This document shows positions 6,442 to 15,164 of a stretch of 64,000 nucleotides of DNA, piece after piece. Within the stretch, counting starts at the first letter, position 1. The number at the start of each line of letters is the position of its first letter. Under the pieces are notes generated by a model. That model saw nothing but the letters and a program-made list of their open reading frames with translations, was not told the DNA's origin and did no database searches. The stretch lies in NCBI RefSeq assembly GCF_000283515.1, contig NC_015976.1, positions 1,922,001 through 1,986,000 on the forward strand, read 5' to 3'. Origin of the DNA: Sphingobium sp. SYK-6. GTDB lineage: Bacteria; Pseudomonadota; Alphaproteobacteria; Sphingomonadales; Sphingomonadaceae. Both the position numbers and the translations under genes were made by a program.

Positions 6442-6936
6442 TCAGCGGCGGATGACCAGCGAATCGGGCCGTTTGCGGGGCACCCATTCGCCGCGGCCGG
6501 GGAAATTCTTCAGCACTTCGCCATCCCACAGGCGCACGGTGCGCCGATGGAAACGCCACTGGCCGTCCTCGCCCTTCACCGCATGATCGTCGTACCAGCC
6601 GGTGAATCGCAGCAGATAGGGCGGCTCGCCCTCGCACTCGGTGACGATGGCGAAGGAGCGCATCTTCACCGAGCCGTCCGGCTGAGGCTTGAATTGCGTT
6701 TGCGTCACATGGTGCTGGCGGCCGGGGAAGCCTGCCGCGTTGCGATAATGCTCGGCAATGCCGCGAATACCCTCATGGCCTTCCCAGATGTCCGGATCCT
6801 CGAACACTTCCTCGACCATGCGGGCATCCGGCGTGAAGCAGGCGACCAGCGCCTCGACATCGCCGGTGTCCAGTGCCCAGCTATAATTGGCGATGAGATC
6901 CTGAAGGCCAAGCCTGTCCTCGATAGGCAATGTCAT
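6442..6936 (-). CDS. SnoaL-like / NTF2-fold protein
   Basis: A 164-aa alpha+beta-barrel protein of the SnoaL-like family. The diagnostic N-terminal pattern is LGLQDLIANYSWALDTGDVE, followed by ALVACFTPDARM, a GHEGIRGIAEHYRN segment and a C-terminal sheet (LRFTGWYDDHAVKGEDGQW). Family members include ring-opening isomerases, dehydratases and dioxygenase small subunits, so the reaction cannot be named. I chose ATG 6936 because AGGGAGAGG ends 6 nt upstream; the longer frame to 6990 has an unlikely Arg/Cys-rich N-terminus. It is divergent from the TonB receptor gene across a 264-bp gap. Confidence 0.82.
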   Translation of the reverse strand: MTLPIEDRLGLQDLIANYSWALDTGDVEALVACFTPDARMVEEVFEDPDIWEGHEGIRGIAEHYRNAAGFPGRQHHVTQTQFKPQPDGSVKMRSFAIVTECEGEPPYLLRFTGWYDDHAVKGEDGQWRFHRRTVRLWDGEVLKNFPGRGEWVPRKRPDSLVIRR

Positions 6937-7200
6937 CCGCATCCTCTCCCTGGTTGACCGGTCGTGCCGGCCTCGCGGGCATGACGACAATTTAGTACAA
7001 GTTCAACGATTGTCGGGGGCGACGATTTCCGGCAATCGCGCCGCGATTTGCCGTCATTCTCCTGCACGCGCCGCCCGCGCCGGCGATCTCGCCGGGCAAG
7101 CGCCGGTCACGGCTGCGCCGCGCGGTCCGGTCAGGGAAGTGACAGCTTTCACCGTTTAACGCGCTCCGGACACTACTCACCAGCAAGGCTGATCCTGCCC

Positions 7201-9846
7201 ATGAACCATCCGTTCCGTTTCTCCGCCATGATCCTGGCGACGGCATCTTTCGGCGCCTTGGCCGGAGCACGGGCCAGTGCCCAGACGCTTGACGAGAAGG
7301 AAACGGAGCAAACGGACGGGACGATGCTGCCACCCGTCGGCGCGGGCACCAGCGGGGAATTCGGCGACGAAGAGGAAATCGTCGTGACCGGCGCGCGCGA
7401 ACGCGGCGCGGTGGTCGGCGACACCAAGCCCGAGCAGCAATTTCGCGCCGCGGATATCCGCGCGCTGGGCGTCAGCACGATCAGCGACCTGCTGACCGAA
7501 CTCGGGCCGCAATTGCAGAGCGCGAGCGGCAAGCCCCCGGTGACGCTGCTGGAAGGCCGGCGCATCGCCAGCTTCCGCGAGATCGCGTCGCTGCCTGCCG
7601 AGGCGATTGCCCGCGTCGACATCCTGCCCGAGGAAGTGGGGCTGCGCTACGGGTATAGCGCGGACCAGAAGGTGATGAACATCGTCCTGCGCCAGCGTTT
7701 CCGCGCCTTCACCGGTGAGGCGGGCACGCGGCTCCCGACTGCGGGCGGCGCGGCAACGCTGGAGGCAGAGGGTGGCTTCCTCGCCATCCGCAATGGCCAG
7801 CGCGTGAACATCTCGGCGGAATGGACGCAGACCAGCGGCCTGCTGGAATCGGATCGCGGACTCACCCGGCCGGAAAGCGCCGCCCGCTCGCTCGTTCCGC
7901 AGCGCGACCAATTGACCATCAATGGCAGCTATTATCGCCCGCTAAGCGAGCGCACGCATGCGACATTGAGCGCCGAGATCGGTACGACCGGCAGCGAGAG
8001 CGATGTCGGCCTTGCCTTGCCCGGCGTTACCATCCCCGGCGGCACGCCTTATGCCGGTGGTCCCGAGGACAGTATCGTCTATCCAACCGCCCCCGGCATC
8101 GGCGCGCTCGGCCGCTCGTCGAGCACGCAGAATGGCGAGATCGGCCTGACGATCAATGCGCAGCGCAGTTCGGGGCAATGGACGCTGACCGCCAATTACG
8201 CCCGGCAGGAATCGCGCGGCATCACAGCCCGGCCCTTCGACCTCACTGCTTATGCGCAGGCGGTCGCGGCGGGTGATCCGACCGCTGACCCGTCGCTGCC
8301 GCTGGCGGGCAACTGGCTGGTCGGCCGCCCGGCAGATGACACGCGCAGCACGCGCGACACCGCCAATGTCGACCTGCTCTACAACCGCTCGCTGCTGCGG
8401 CTGCCGGCGGGCGATGTCGCGGCGACTGTGCGGGTCAGCGGTTCGACCCTGCGGATCGACAACAGCCTCGACCGCGATCTCGTCCTTACCCGGCGAAATC
8501 TCGCGCGGGATGCTGCTAGCGGCGCGCTGACGCTGGAAATCCCCCTCACGCCCGCTTCGAGCCCGATCGGCCGCTTGTCCGCCAATGCGAGCGGCGGGGT
8601 GGAGCACCTGTCGGACGCGGGGACGCTGCGCGAACTCGGGCTCGGCCTCAACTGGACACCCCGCCGGGGCATCGCCTTCTCCGCCTCCTATCGCGACGAG
8701 AAGACCGCACCGACACCGGCGCAGCTCGGTGATCCGGTCACTTTCACCCAGTTCGTGCCGGTGTTCGACTATGTGCGGGGCGAAACCGCGCTCGTCACCA
8801 CCATTTCCGGCGGCAATGCCGGTCTGGATGCCCCGCGTGCGCGGAATTTCCGCTTGGGCGTCGTGGTGACGGCGCTGGACGACCCGAACCTGCGCCTCAG
8901 CCTCGACTATAGCCGGCGGCGGACCGATGCCGGCATCACCGGCTTTCCCGGCATCACGGCGGAAACCGCAGCGGCCTTCCCGGATCGCTTCATGCGCGAT
9001 GGCGCGGGCAGGCTGACGCAGGTGGACCTGCGGCCGATCAACATCAGGGAAGAGAAGCGCGATTCGATCCGCTGGGGCATCAACTTCAGCAAGCGGCTGC
9101 GTACCCCGCAAAGCCAGATCGATGCGATGCGGGCGGCGTTCCAGCGGCGGGGCGCTCAAGGTGGGCAGGGCGGGGCAGCGCGGCAACCCGGCCAGGATGC
9201 GCCTGCGCCGGCCGGCGAGAGCGAGCGGCCCCCTGCTGACGGCGCATCAGGGCAGGGCATGCGCGCCGATCGCGGCCCAGGCGGCGCCGGTGCCGGGGGC
9301 GGCCCGCGCGCCGGGGGCGGCGGCCGCTTCGGAGGCGGTGCCGGCGGGCCCGGAGGCGGCGGGCGTCTCAGCTTCGCGCTGTATCATGAGATCCAGCTCA
9401 CCAACACGACGCAGCTGGCGACGGGCCTGCCGGTGCTCGACCTGCTCGACGGCGCGGCGCTGGGCAGCGGCGCCGGGCCTTCCCGCCACACGGTGGAAGC
9501 GCAGGCCGGCTTCTCGCGCGGCGGTTATGGCCTGCGACTGACCGGAGAATGGAAAAGCGCTACGCATATCGATGGCGTGGTGGGCGTGCCCTCCAGCCAG
9601 CTGCGGTTCGGTGACCTCGCAACCGTCAATGTGCGCCTGTTCGCCAACCTGACGCAAATGCCCGGGCTCGTGACGAAAGTGCCGCTGCTGCGCGGGGTGC
9701 GGGTGCAGATCGGCGTCGACAATCTGTTCAACAACCGCCAGCGCGTCACGGACGGCAATGGCGACACGCCCTTCGCTTACCAGCCCGCCTTCGTGGATCC
9801 GCTGGGCAGGACGATCCGGCTGAACATCCGCAAGCTCATCTTCTGA
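7201..9846 (+). CDS. TonB-dependent receptor-like outer membrane protein with Gly-rich insertion
   Basis: An 881-aa protein. It has a signal peptide (MNHPFRFSAMILATASFGAL, cleavage near ASA-Q), a TonB-box-like EEEIVVTGAR (~56-65), and a plug domain (ISDLLTELGPQ, LLEGRRIASFREIASLPAEA, ARVDILPEE). Barrel strands fill the rest, with a C-terminal IRLNIRKLIF aromatic end. Residues ~650-720 are an unusual Gly/Ala/Arg/Pro low-complexity insertion inside the barrel region. I chose ATG 7201 because the signal peptide begins there; the upstream extension in frame is Arg-rich and implausible. The substrate is unknown. No partner transporter is adjacent. Confidence 0.88.
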   Translation: MNHPFRFSAMILATASFGALAGARASAQTLDEKETEQTDGTMLPPVGAGTSGEFGDEEEIVVTGARERGAVVGDTKPEQQFRAADIRALGVSTISDLLTELGPQLQSASGKPPVTLLEGRRIASFREIASLPAEAIARVDILPEEVGLRYGYSADQKVMNIVLRQRFRAFTGEAGTRLPTAGGAATLEAEGGFLAIRNGQRVNISAEWTQTSGLLESDRGLTRPESAARSLVPQRDQLTINGSYYRPLSERTHATLSAEIGTTGSESDVGLALPGVTIPGGTPYAGGPEDSIVYPTAPGIGALGRSSSTQNGEIGLTINAQRSSGQWTLTANYARQESRGITARPFDLTAYAQAVAAGDPTADPSLPLAGNWLVGRPADDTRSTRDTANVDLLYNRSLLRLPAGDVAATVRVSGSTLRIDNSLDRDLVLTRRNLARDAASGALTLEIPLTPASSPIGRLSANASGGVEHLSDAGTLRELGLGLNWTPRRGIAFSASYRDEKTAPTPAQLGDPVTFTQFVPVFDYVRGETALVTTISGGNAGLDAPRARNFRLGVVVTALDDPNLRLSLDYSRRRTDAGITGFPGITAETAAAFPDRFMRDGAGRLTQVDLRPINIREEKRDSIRWGINFSKRLRTPQSQIDAMRAAFQRRGAQGGQGGAARQPGQDAPAPAGESERPPADGASGQGMRADRGPGGAGAGGGPRAGGGGRFGGGAGGPGGGGRLSFALYHEIQLTNTTQLATGLPVLDLLDGAALGSGAGPSRHTVEAQAGFSRGGYGLRLTGEWKSATHIDGVVGVPSSQLRFGDLATVNVRLFANLTQMPGLVTKVPLLRGVRVQIGVDNLFNNRQRVTDGNGDTPFAYQPAFVDPLGRTIRLNIRKLIF

Positions 9847-9856
9847 TCGGGCGGGC

Positions 9857-10759
9857 TCAGCCGAGCGTAACGACCTCACAGGGCAGCGCCGGGGGCATCG
9901 CGCCGGCAAACTGCTCGTCCCAATGGGCAAAGGGCCGCACGGCGCCAAGGCTGCGCCAGCGCGGCACGCGCGCCGCCTCGACCGGGGCATGCACCCACTG
10001 CGCGTGCCCCGGCTCACCCGAGGCCAGCACGCCATCGTCCGGCGCGTCGCCATCCGGCGGAGCGAAGAGCCCGGCCGCGCCATAATTCTCGTCCAGAACC
10101 GGCGACCAGGGCGCCATGCCGACCGTGGGAGCCTGCGCGACGAAACATTGGTTCTCCAGTGCCCGCGCCTGCGCGCCGATCCGCACGCGCCAGTAACCCT
10201 GCATCGTGTCCGTGCAGGACGGCGCGAGGATGAGCGTTGCGCCCGCCTGGGCCTGCGCCCGGGCGATCATGGGAAACTCGATATCATAGCAGATCGAGAT
10301 GCCGACGAGGCCGATCGCAGTGCGGAACAGGCGGATCGCGGTGCCGCCGGATATGCCCCAGCGCTCGCGCTCGAAGCGGGTCATCACGATCTTGTCCTGA
10401 TGGCCCATCTGTCCCCCCGGGGTGAACAGGCGCGCGCGGTTCACGACGCGGCCGTCCGGTAGCGGCCAGGGCAGGCTGGCGGCGAGGATATGGACATCAT
10501 GCGCCGCAGCGAGAGCGCGGTGATGCGCATCGATCTGGGGAGCCAGCCCCGCCACGAAGCGGAGCGAGCCCTGCAGATCGCCCATGCTGGCAGGATCGAG
10601 CGCGGCCAGTTCCATCGCGCCATATTCCGGGAAGACCAGCAGCCGGGCACCGGCATCGGCCGCTTCCTTCACCCATCGGGCCGTCTTCGCTTGCCATTCC
10701 GCGAAGCTGGCGAGCCGGTCGATGGGATATTGGGCGAGGGCGAGATTGAAGGCGCTCAC
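9857..10759 (-). CDS. carbon-nitrogen hydrolase (nitrilase superfamily)
   Basis: A 300-aa hydrolase with the Glu-Lys-Cys triad: Glu45 in LLVFPEYGAMEL, Lys in GHQDKIVMTRFERE and Cys in VGISICYDIEFPMI. The family cleaves amide or nitrile C-N bonds in the cytoplasm. The substrate is not indicated. It is the last gene of a three-gene minus-strand operon with a GNAT acetyltransferase (4-bp overlap) and an NTF2-fold protein. A nitrilase-acetyltransferase pair is a recurrent bacterial arrangement. Confidence 0.92.
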   Translation of the reverse strand: MSAFNLALAQYPIDRLASFAEWQAKTARWVKEAADAGARLLVFPEYGAMELAALDPASMGDLQGSLRFVAGLAPQIDAHHRALAAAHDVHILAASLPWPLPDGRVVNRARLFTPGGQMGHQDKIVMTRFERERWGISGGTAIRLFRTAIGLVGISICYDIEFPMIARAQAQAGATLILAPSCTDTMQGYWRVRIGAQARALENQCFVAQAPTVGMAPWSPVLDENYGAAGLFAPPDGDAPDDGVLASGEPGHAQWVHAPVEAARVPRWRSLGAVRPFAHWDEQFAGAMPPALPCEVVTLG

Positions 10760-11349
10760 AGGCTTTTGTGCCAGAACTGCATGGGATGGGATGTCTCCCC
10801 GGGCTGATCGAGGTCCTTCCAGTCATAATGCGCGATGACGCCCTCAAGCGGTGCATAGCCCCGCTTGCGCCAGAAGGGAGCGAGATCGCGGGCACCCGCC
10901 GGTCGGAGATCGTGGTCGGCGGGCCGGATCACGCCGCAGAAGCAGGCTGAGCGAGCGCCGGCCGCCCGCGCCGCCGCTTCGCGCGCATCGAAGAAGGCAT
11001 GGCCAAGGCCGTGGCCGCGATAAGCTGGCAGCAGCACCGATTCCCCGAAATAGGCGAGGCGAGCGACGTCGTGCCCACGCTGCTCGAAGGGGGCGCGGAA
11101 CGCCGCTTCCTGCCCTGCCATGGGCGAAGCAGTGGCCGCGCCGACAATGACATCGCCGGCGCGCGCCACCACCAGCACCGCGCCCGGATCACCGAGGAAA
11201 TGCGCGAGATAGCGGCGCTCGTAATCGAGGGAGCCGTCATAGAGATAGGGCCACGCGCGGAACACGGCGATGCGCAGCCGCGCGAGATCCTCCAGCACGG
11301 CAGCGTGTGCCTCCGGTGTCAATAGGGTCTCGACAGCGACAGCGTTCAC
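10756..11349 (-). CDS. GNAT family N-acetyltransferase
   Basis: A 197-aa GNAT protein. The acetyl-CoA-binding motif A region reads YFGESVLLPAYRGHGLGHAF, where R-G-H-G-L-G is the pyrophosphate loop, followed by the FFDAREAAARAAG helix. The N-terminal strands (LRIAVFRAWPYLYDG) and a C-terminal KRGY...IAHYDWKDL complete the fold. The acceptor is unknown. It overlaps the nitrilase and the NTF2-like gene by 4 bp on each side, so the three are translationally coupled and may act on one metabolite. Confidence 0.88.
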   Translation of the reverse strand: MNAVAVETLLTPEAHAAVLEDLARLRIAVFRAWPYLYDGSLDYERRYLAHFLGDPGAVLVVARAGDVIVGAATASPMAGQEAAFRAPFEQRGHDVARLAYFGESVLLPAYRGHGLGHAFFDAREAAARAAGARSACFCGVIRPADHDLRPAGARDLAPFWRKRGYAPLEGVIAHYDWKDLDQPGETSHPMQFWHKSL

Positions 11350-11771
11350 GCGGCCGCCTCTTCCTTGCTCACCTGCGCGATCCAGTCGGCGAGATTGTAA
11401 TAGACGGTGACGCGCGTGATGAGCCCGTCGGCGAGCGTGAAGAAAGTGCCCGCGGGCAATTCGTAGCGCTGGCCTCGCGCGGGCGGGAGGCCTTCCTCGC
11501 CCTGCAGATATTCCCCATGGACGACGAACTCGGCGGCGGCCCGGCTGCCATCGTCGCTGGCCATGATCGCGATGTCGGTCAGCCGCTCGCGATAGGCGTT
11601 GTCCATCCGGCCCAGGAACGCGCGGAAAGCCGCCTTGCCGGTCTCGCGGCCGCCCTGATTAACGTCATGAGCGATATCGTCCGCGAGACAATCCAGCATG
11701 GTCTGGTGATCGCCCGCATTGAAGGCGGCGTAATAGCGCTCGATCAGGGAGATGGCTTCGTCACGCGTCAT
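11346..11771 (-). CDS. NTF2-fold / SnoaL-like protein (ketosteroid-isomerase-like)
   Basis: A 141-aa cone-fold protein. The N-terminal helix SLIERYYAAFNAGDHQTMLD and the CLADDIAHDVNQGGRETGKA segment are typical of the steroid-delta-isomerase-like family. The C-terminal strand RVTVYYNLADWIAQVSK is also typical. It is the first gene of the operon with a GNAT protein and a nitrilase. Its function is unknown; such proteins often bind or isomerise small hydrophobic substrates. Confidence 0.82.
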   Translation of the reverse strand: MTRDEAISLIERYYAAFNAGDHQTMLDCLADDIAHDVNQGGRETGKAAFRAFLGRMDNAYRERLTDIAIMASDDGSRAAAEFVVHGEYLQGEEGLPPARGQRYELPAGTFFTLADGLITRVTVYYNLADWIAQVSKEEAAA

Positions 11772-11866
11772 CTGCTCGCTTCTCCGTCCAGAATTGTGCC
11801 TCGGGGTCTCTATCGCCCCTCGCGCATTTCGCTAAGGTCAAATCCAAATAAAGCAGGAGAAGACTC

Positions 11867-12985
11867 ATGCTTGTCGGCACAGTCCGGGAAATCAAGACAC
11901 ACGAATATCGCGTCGGCCTGACACCTGAAAGCGTCCACGAACTCGTCACGCATGGCCATGACGTGCTGGTGGAAAGCGGCGCCGGCCTCGGCATCGGCGC
12001 GACCGACGAGGACTATCGCAAGGCGGGGGCACAGGTCGTCCCGACCGCCGGGGAGGTTTTCGAGCGCGCGGAAATGGTGGTCAAGGTGAAGGAGCCGCAG
12101 CCTGTCGAACGGGCGATGCTCCGCAAGGACCAGATCCTCTATACCTATCTCCACCTCGCGCCCGATGCCGAGCAGACGGCCGATCTGGTGAAATCCGGTG
12201 CGACCTGCATCGCCTATGAGACCGTGACGGATGCCCATGGCGGCCTGCCGCTGCTCAAGCCGATGAGTCAGGTCGCCGGGCGCATGTCGATCCAGGCGGG
12301 CGCAACGGCGCTGGAGAAAGCGCATGGGGGCAGGGGCGTCCTGCTGGGCGGCGTGCCCGGCGTGCTGCCAGCCAGGGTGACGGTGATCGGCGGGGGCGTG
12401 GTCGGCTTCAATGCCGCGCAGATGGCCGCCGGGCTGGGCGCGGACGTGACGATCCTCGATCGCAATCCCGAGGTGCTGGAAAAGCTCGGCACCTATTTCG
12501 AGGCGCGGGCCAAGACGCGCTTTTCCAACAAGGCCAATCTCGCCGATTGCGTGGCGCAGGCCGATCTGGTGATCGGCGCGGTGCTGATTCCCGGCGCGGC
12601 GGCCCCCAAGCTGGTCTCCCGCGAGATGCTGGGCACGATGAAGCAGGGTGCGGTGCTGGTCGACGTCGCCATCGATCAGGGCGGCTGCTTCGAGACGAGC
12701 GTGCCGACGACCCATGCCGAGCCGACCTACATCGTGGATGGCATCGTCCATTACTGCGTCGCCAACATGCCCGGCGCCGTCGCGCGCACCAGCACTTATG
12801 CGCTCAACAATGTGACGCTGCCGCACGCCCTGCGCATCGCCGACCTCGGCTGGAAGGAAGCGATGCGCCGCGACAGCCACCTGCTTGAGGGGCTCAACGT
12901 GTGGAACGGCCAGGTCACTTGCGCGCCGGTGGCGCAGGAGCATGGCTATGAGGTCGTGCCGCTGGAGAGCGCGCTGGAAGGTTGA
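11867..12985 (+). CDS. ald: alanine dehydrogenase
   Basis: A 372-aa NAD-dependent enzyme (L-alanine + NAD + water to pyruvate + ammonia + NADH). The N-terminus [20 protein letters not shown] is the family signature, with the substrate Arg in EYRVGLTP and Lys in VVKVKEPQ. The Rossmann dinucleotide loop is [14 protein letters not shown]. The [20 protein letters not shown] segment is also highly conserved. The ribosome site AGGAGA lies 6 nt before the ATG. Length matches the family. It is transcribed alone, divergent from the GNAT operon. Confidence 0.97.
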   Translation: MLVGTVREIKTHEYRVGLTPESVHELVTHGHDVLVESGAGLGIGATDEDYRKAGAQVVPTAGEVFERAEMVVKVKEPQPVERAMLRKDQILYTYLHLAPDAEQTADLVKSGATCIAYETVTDAHGGLPLLKPMSQVAGRMSIQAGATALEKAHGGRGVLLGGVPGVLPARVTVIGGGVVGFNAAQMAAGLGADVTILDRNPEVLEKLGTYFEARAKTRFSNKANLADCVAQADLVIGAVLIPGAAAPKLVSREMLGTMKQGAVLVDVAIDQGGCFETSVPTTHAEPTYIVDGIVHYCVANMPGAVARTSTYALNNVTLPHALRIADLGWKEAMRRDSHLLEGLNVWNGQVTCAPVAQEHGYEVVPLESALEG

Positions 12986-12989
12986 CGCA

Positions 12990-13211
12990 TCAGCTCTCGT
13001 AAGTGCGCTTGAGCGTCACCGCGTCGATCATCAGCCCACCGGCGATCATCACGGCGCTGACACAGGCCAGTGCCAGAAGCTTGCCGGGCGTTCCGGGATA
13101 TTGCTCCATGTAATGGAGGCCGCGGGTGACGGCCCCGAGCGCCAGGGCGTAGATGGCCAGAAAGGCCTCGAACTTGGTCTTGATCGTGAAGAGGCGCCTG
13201 ATCGTCTTCAT
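12990..13211 (-). CDS. small predicted membrane protein (73 aa)
   Basis: The N-terminus is basic (MKTIRRLFTIKTKFEAFLAI). Two hydrophobic stretches (AFLAIYALALGAV and LLALACVSAVMIAGGLMID) flank a periplasmic-looking loop (YMEQYPGTPG), so a two-pass inner membrane protein is likely. Alternative in-frame starts lie at 13220 and 13247. None has a clear ribosome site, and I preferred the MKTIRR start for its positive-inside N-terminus. It ends 5 bp from the ald stop (convergent). Function unknown. Confidence 0.65.
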   Translation of the reverse strand: MKTIRRLFTIKTKFEAFLAIYALALGAVTRGLHYMEQYPGTPGKLLALACVSAVMIAGGLMIDAVTLKRTYES

Positions 13212-13338
13212 GGCGATCATTACGCAATGTCCATGCCAGTCCCGCATTCCCGCGTGGGACGATGGTTAATGGTTAAGAAAGTGTAAACGCTGCCGACAGA
13301 TCAGGCCGCGGGGAAGCAGATTCACTCGTTACCCGGCA

Positions 13339-13818
13339 TCACAGAAGATGCCCGAATTCCTGCACCACCTCGCGGTAAACGGGGCGCTTGAACGGCACGA
13401 TCAGGTCGACCAGCTCTTCCGCCTGCACCCAGCGCCAGTCGGCGAACTCGGGATGGTGCGTCTCGATATTGATGTCGCCATCCTCGCCCTTGAAGCGCAG
13501 GAGGAACCAGCGCTGGGCCTGGCCGCGATATTTGCCGCCCCACAGTTTTCCGATGAGCGGCTCGGGCAGATCGTAAAGATGCTCGCGGGCCGAACGCGCG
13601 ATAATGTCCACGAGGTTGGCGGCGACGCCCGTTTCCTCGGCCAGTTCGCGCATCAGGGCCTGTTCGGCGGTCTCGCCCCGATCGATCCCTCCCTGCGGCA
13701 TCTGCCAGGCATCGCCTTCCTTCGGCTGGATCCGCCTGCCGACGAACACATGGCCCTGCCGGTTGGCCAGCATGATGCCCACGCAGGGGCGATAGGGGAG
13801 GTCAGCCTTGTCCGTCAC
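13339..13818 (-). CDS. rppH: RNA pyrophosphohydrolase (Nudix)
   Basis: A 159-aa Nudix hydrolase with the full Nudix box GGIDRGETAEQALMRELAEETG. The N-terminus (YRPCVGIMLANRQGHVFVGR) and the WQMPQGGID segment match RppH, which removes pyrophosphate from the 5' end of triphosphorylated mRNA and so starts decay. The start is a GTG at 13818; no in-frame ATG precedes the conserved part. Length is as usual for alphaproteobacterial RppH (IalA-like). Confidence 0.93.
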   Translation of the reverse strand: MTDKADLPYRPCVGIMLANRQGHVFVGRRIQPKEGDAWQMPQGGIDRGETAEQALMRELAEETGVAANLVDIIARSAREHLYDLPEPLIGKLWGGKYRGQAQRWFLLRFKGEDGDINIETHHPEFADWRWVQAEELVDLIVPFKRPVYREVVQEFGHLL

Positions 13819-14201
13819 GGTTCTGCTCGCATTCGTCCTTCCTGAGGCGCTGCTTCATCCGATCAGCGCCCTGAGGCCTGCCGATGGCAAGCGGGGAGAG
13901 AAAAGGCAATGGCCGCGCGCGGCGCAACGGGCAGTTCATGCCTGCGATGGTCCTTTCCGGCCACGGTGCTGCGATAGTCGCCATGTTCCCCCAACGCCCC
14001 CACCTAATCCGGATCTTGTTTCCGGACGTCATCCCGTGGGGACCGATCCGGAGCCGCCGACAGTAGCATGACCGGCGGCGTGGCGGATATCCTCATCGCG
14101 ATGAATCCCGCCCCTCTCAGGACGAATTCTAGCCCTTCGCCGGCCCGAGCGTTCATCGCCAATCGCTTGACGGCACGCCAGGAGGGCCGGAAGAACAGCG
14201 G
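13819..14201. other. 383-bp stretch without a convincing gene
   Basis: I see no family-like frame on either strand; the short frames present are Arg/Pro-rich and have no ribosome sites. The region lies between two divergently transcribed genes and should hold both promoters. No clear repeat or terminator is visible. Confidence 0.5.
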
Positions 14202-15155
14202 ATGGACAATCTGACGCACAGCATGGTCGGCGCCGTGCTCGGGCAACTGGGGCTGAAGCGCAAGTCGGGCCTCGGCATGCCGACCATCATCATCGCGGCC
14301 AATATTCCGGATATCGACGCGACGTGCACCGTTCTCGGCACGCAGTCGCTCGCCTTGCGCCGGGGGCTGACGCACGGTCCGCTGGCCATGCTGATCCTAC
14401 CCGTCCTGCTTGCGGTCATCATGGTCCTGGTGGACCGGTGGCAAGCGCGCCGCGGGACGCGGCCGGCAGGAAGGCTCCCGGTCCATTTCGGCTGGCTGTG
14501 GTTCATCGCTCTTGTCGGGACGCTCAGTCATCCCGCTTTCGACTGGCTGAACAGCTATGGCGTACGCCTGCTCTCGCCCTTCAGCGACCGCTGGTTCTAC
14601 GGCGACACGCTGTTCATCATCGATATCTGGCTCTGGGCGCTGCTGATCGGCGGCTATGTCTGGGCGCGGCGGGGAGAGCGCGTTTCCTTTGACGGGATGA
14701 AGACACGCGCCGCGATCATCGTGGCGGCGAGCAGTGCCTATATCTTCGTCAACGGCGCCATCTCCGGCGTGGCGCAGGCACAGGGCGACACATGGTTGCG
14801 CCAGCAAGGGCGGGCAGCCGAGACGCTCGTCGCCAATCCGCAACCCTTCATTCCATGGCAACGCGAGATGCTCTGGCGGGCGGATGGCCTCCATGGCCGC
14901 TTCCAATATAGTCTCTTCGGCAGCGCCGGGCCCGGCTCCGCTGCCGCACCGGGTCAGCCCACCGGGATGGACGACCCCGCCATCGAGAAAGCATGCGCGG
15001 TCGATCCCGATGCCCGTGCCTTCCTGTTCTGGTCACGCATGCCGCTCGCACGGCGCGAGGCCAATGGCGATCTGGTCCTGAGCGACCAGCGCTTCGACAG
15101 GATCCCGGTGCGCAACAGCTTCGTGATCCGCGTCCCGGCCGAGGCCCTGCGGTAG
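14202..15155 (+). CDS. membrane-bound metal-dependent hydrolase (DUF457, YdjM-like)
   Basis: A 317-aa inner membrane protein. The N-terminus MDNLTHSMVGAVLGQLGLKR with the conserved His, the IIAANIPDIDA Asp pair and RGLTHGPLAM make the putative metal site of the DUF457 family. Four or more membrane segments are visible (MLILPVLLAVIMVLV, LWFIALVGTLSHPAFDWLNS, LFIIDIWLWALLIGG, AAIIVAASSAYIFVNG). A C-terminal soluble domain follows. The biochemical role of the family is unsettled. It is followed within 10 bp by the photolyase gene, so cotranscription is likely. Confidence 0.88.
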   Translation: MDNLTHSMVGAVLGQLGLKRKSGLGMPTIIIAANIPDIDATCTVLGTQSLALRRGLTHGPLAMLILPVLLAVIMVLVDRWQARRGTRPAGRLPVHFGWLWFIALVGTLSHPAFDWLNSYGVRLLSPFSDRWFYGDTLFIIDIWLWALLIGGYVWARRGERVSFDGMKTRAAIIVAASSAYIFVNGAISGVAQAQGDTWLRQQGRAAETLVANPQPFIPWQREMLWRADGLHGRFQYSLFGSAGPGSAAAPGQPTGMDDPAIEKACAVDPDARAFLFWSRMPLARREANGDLVLSDQRFDRIPVRNSFVIRVPAEALR

Positions 15156-15164
15156 CGTCCCTCC

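Noticed and set aside
7942..9186. Minus-strand 414-codon frame opposite the TonB receptor
   Set aside because: It is an antisense shadow of a GC-rich gene; the receptor frame has a signal peptide and plug motifs.
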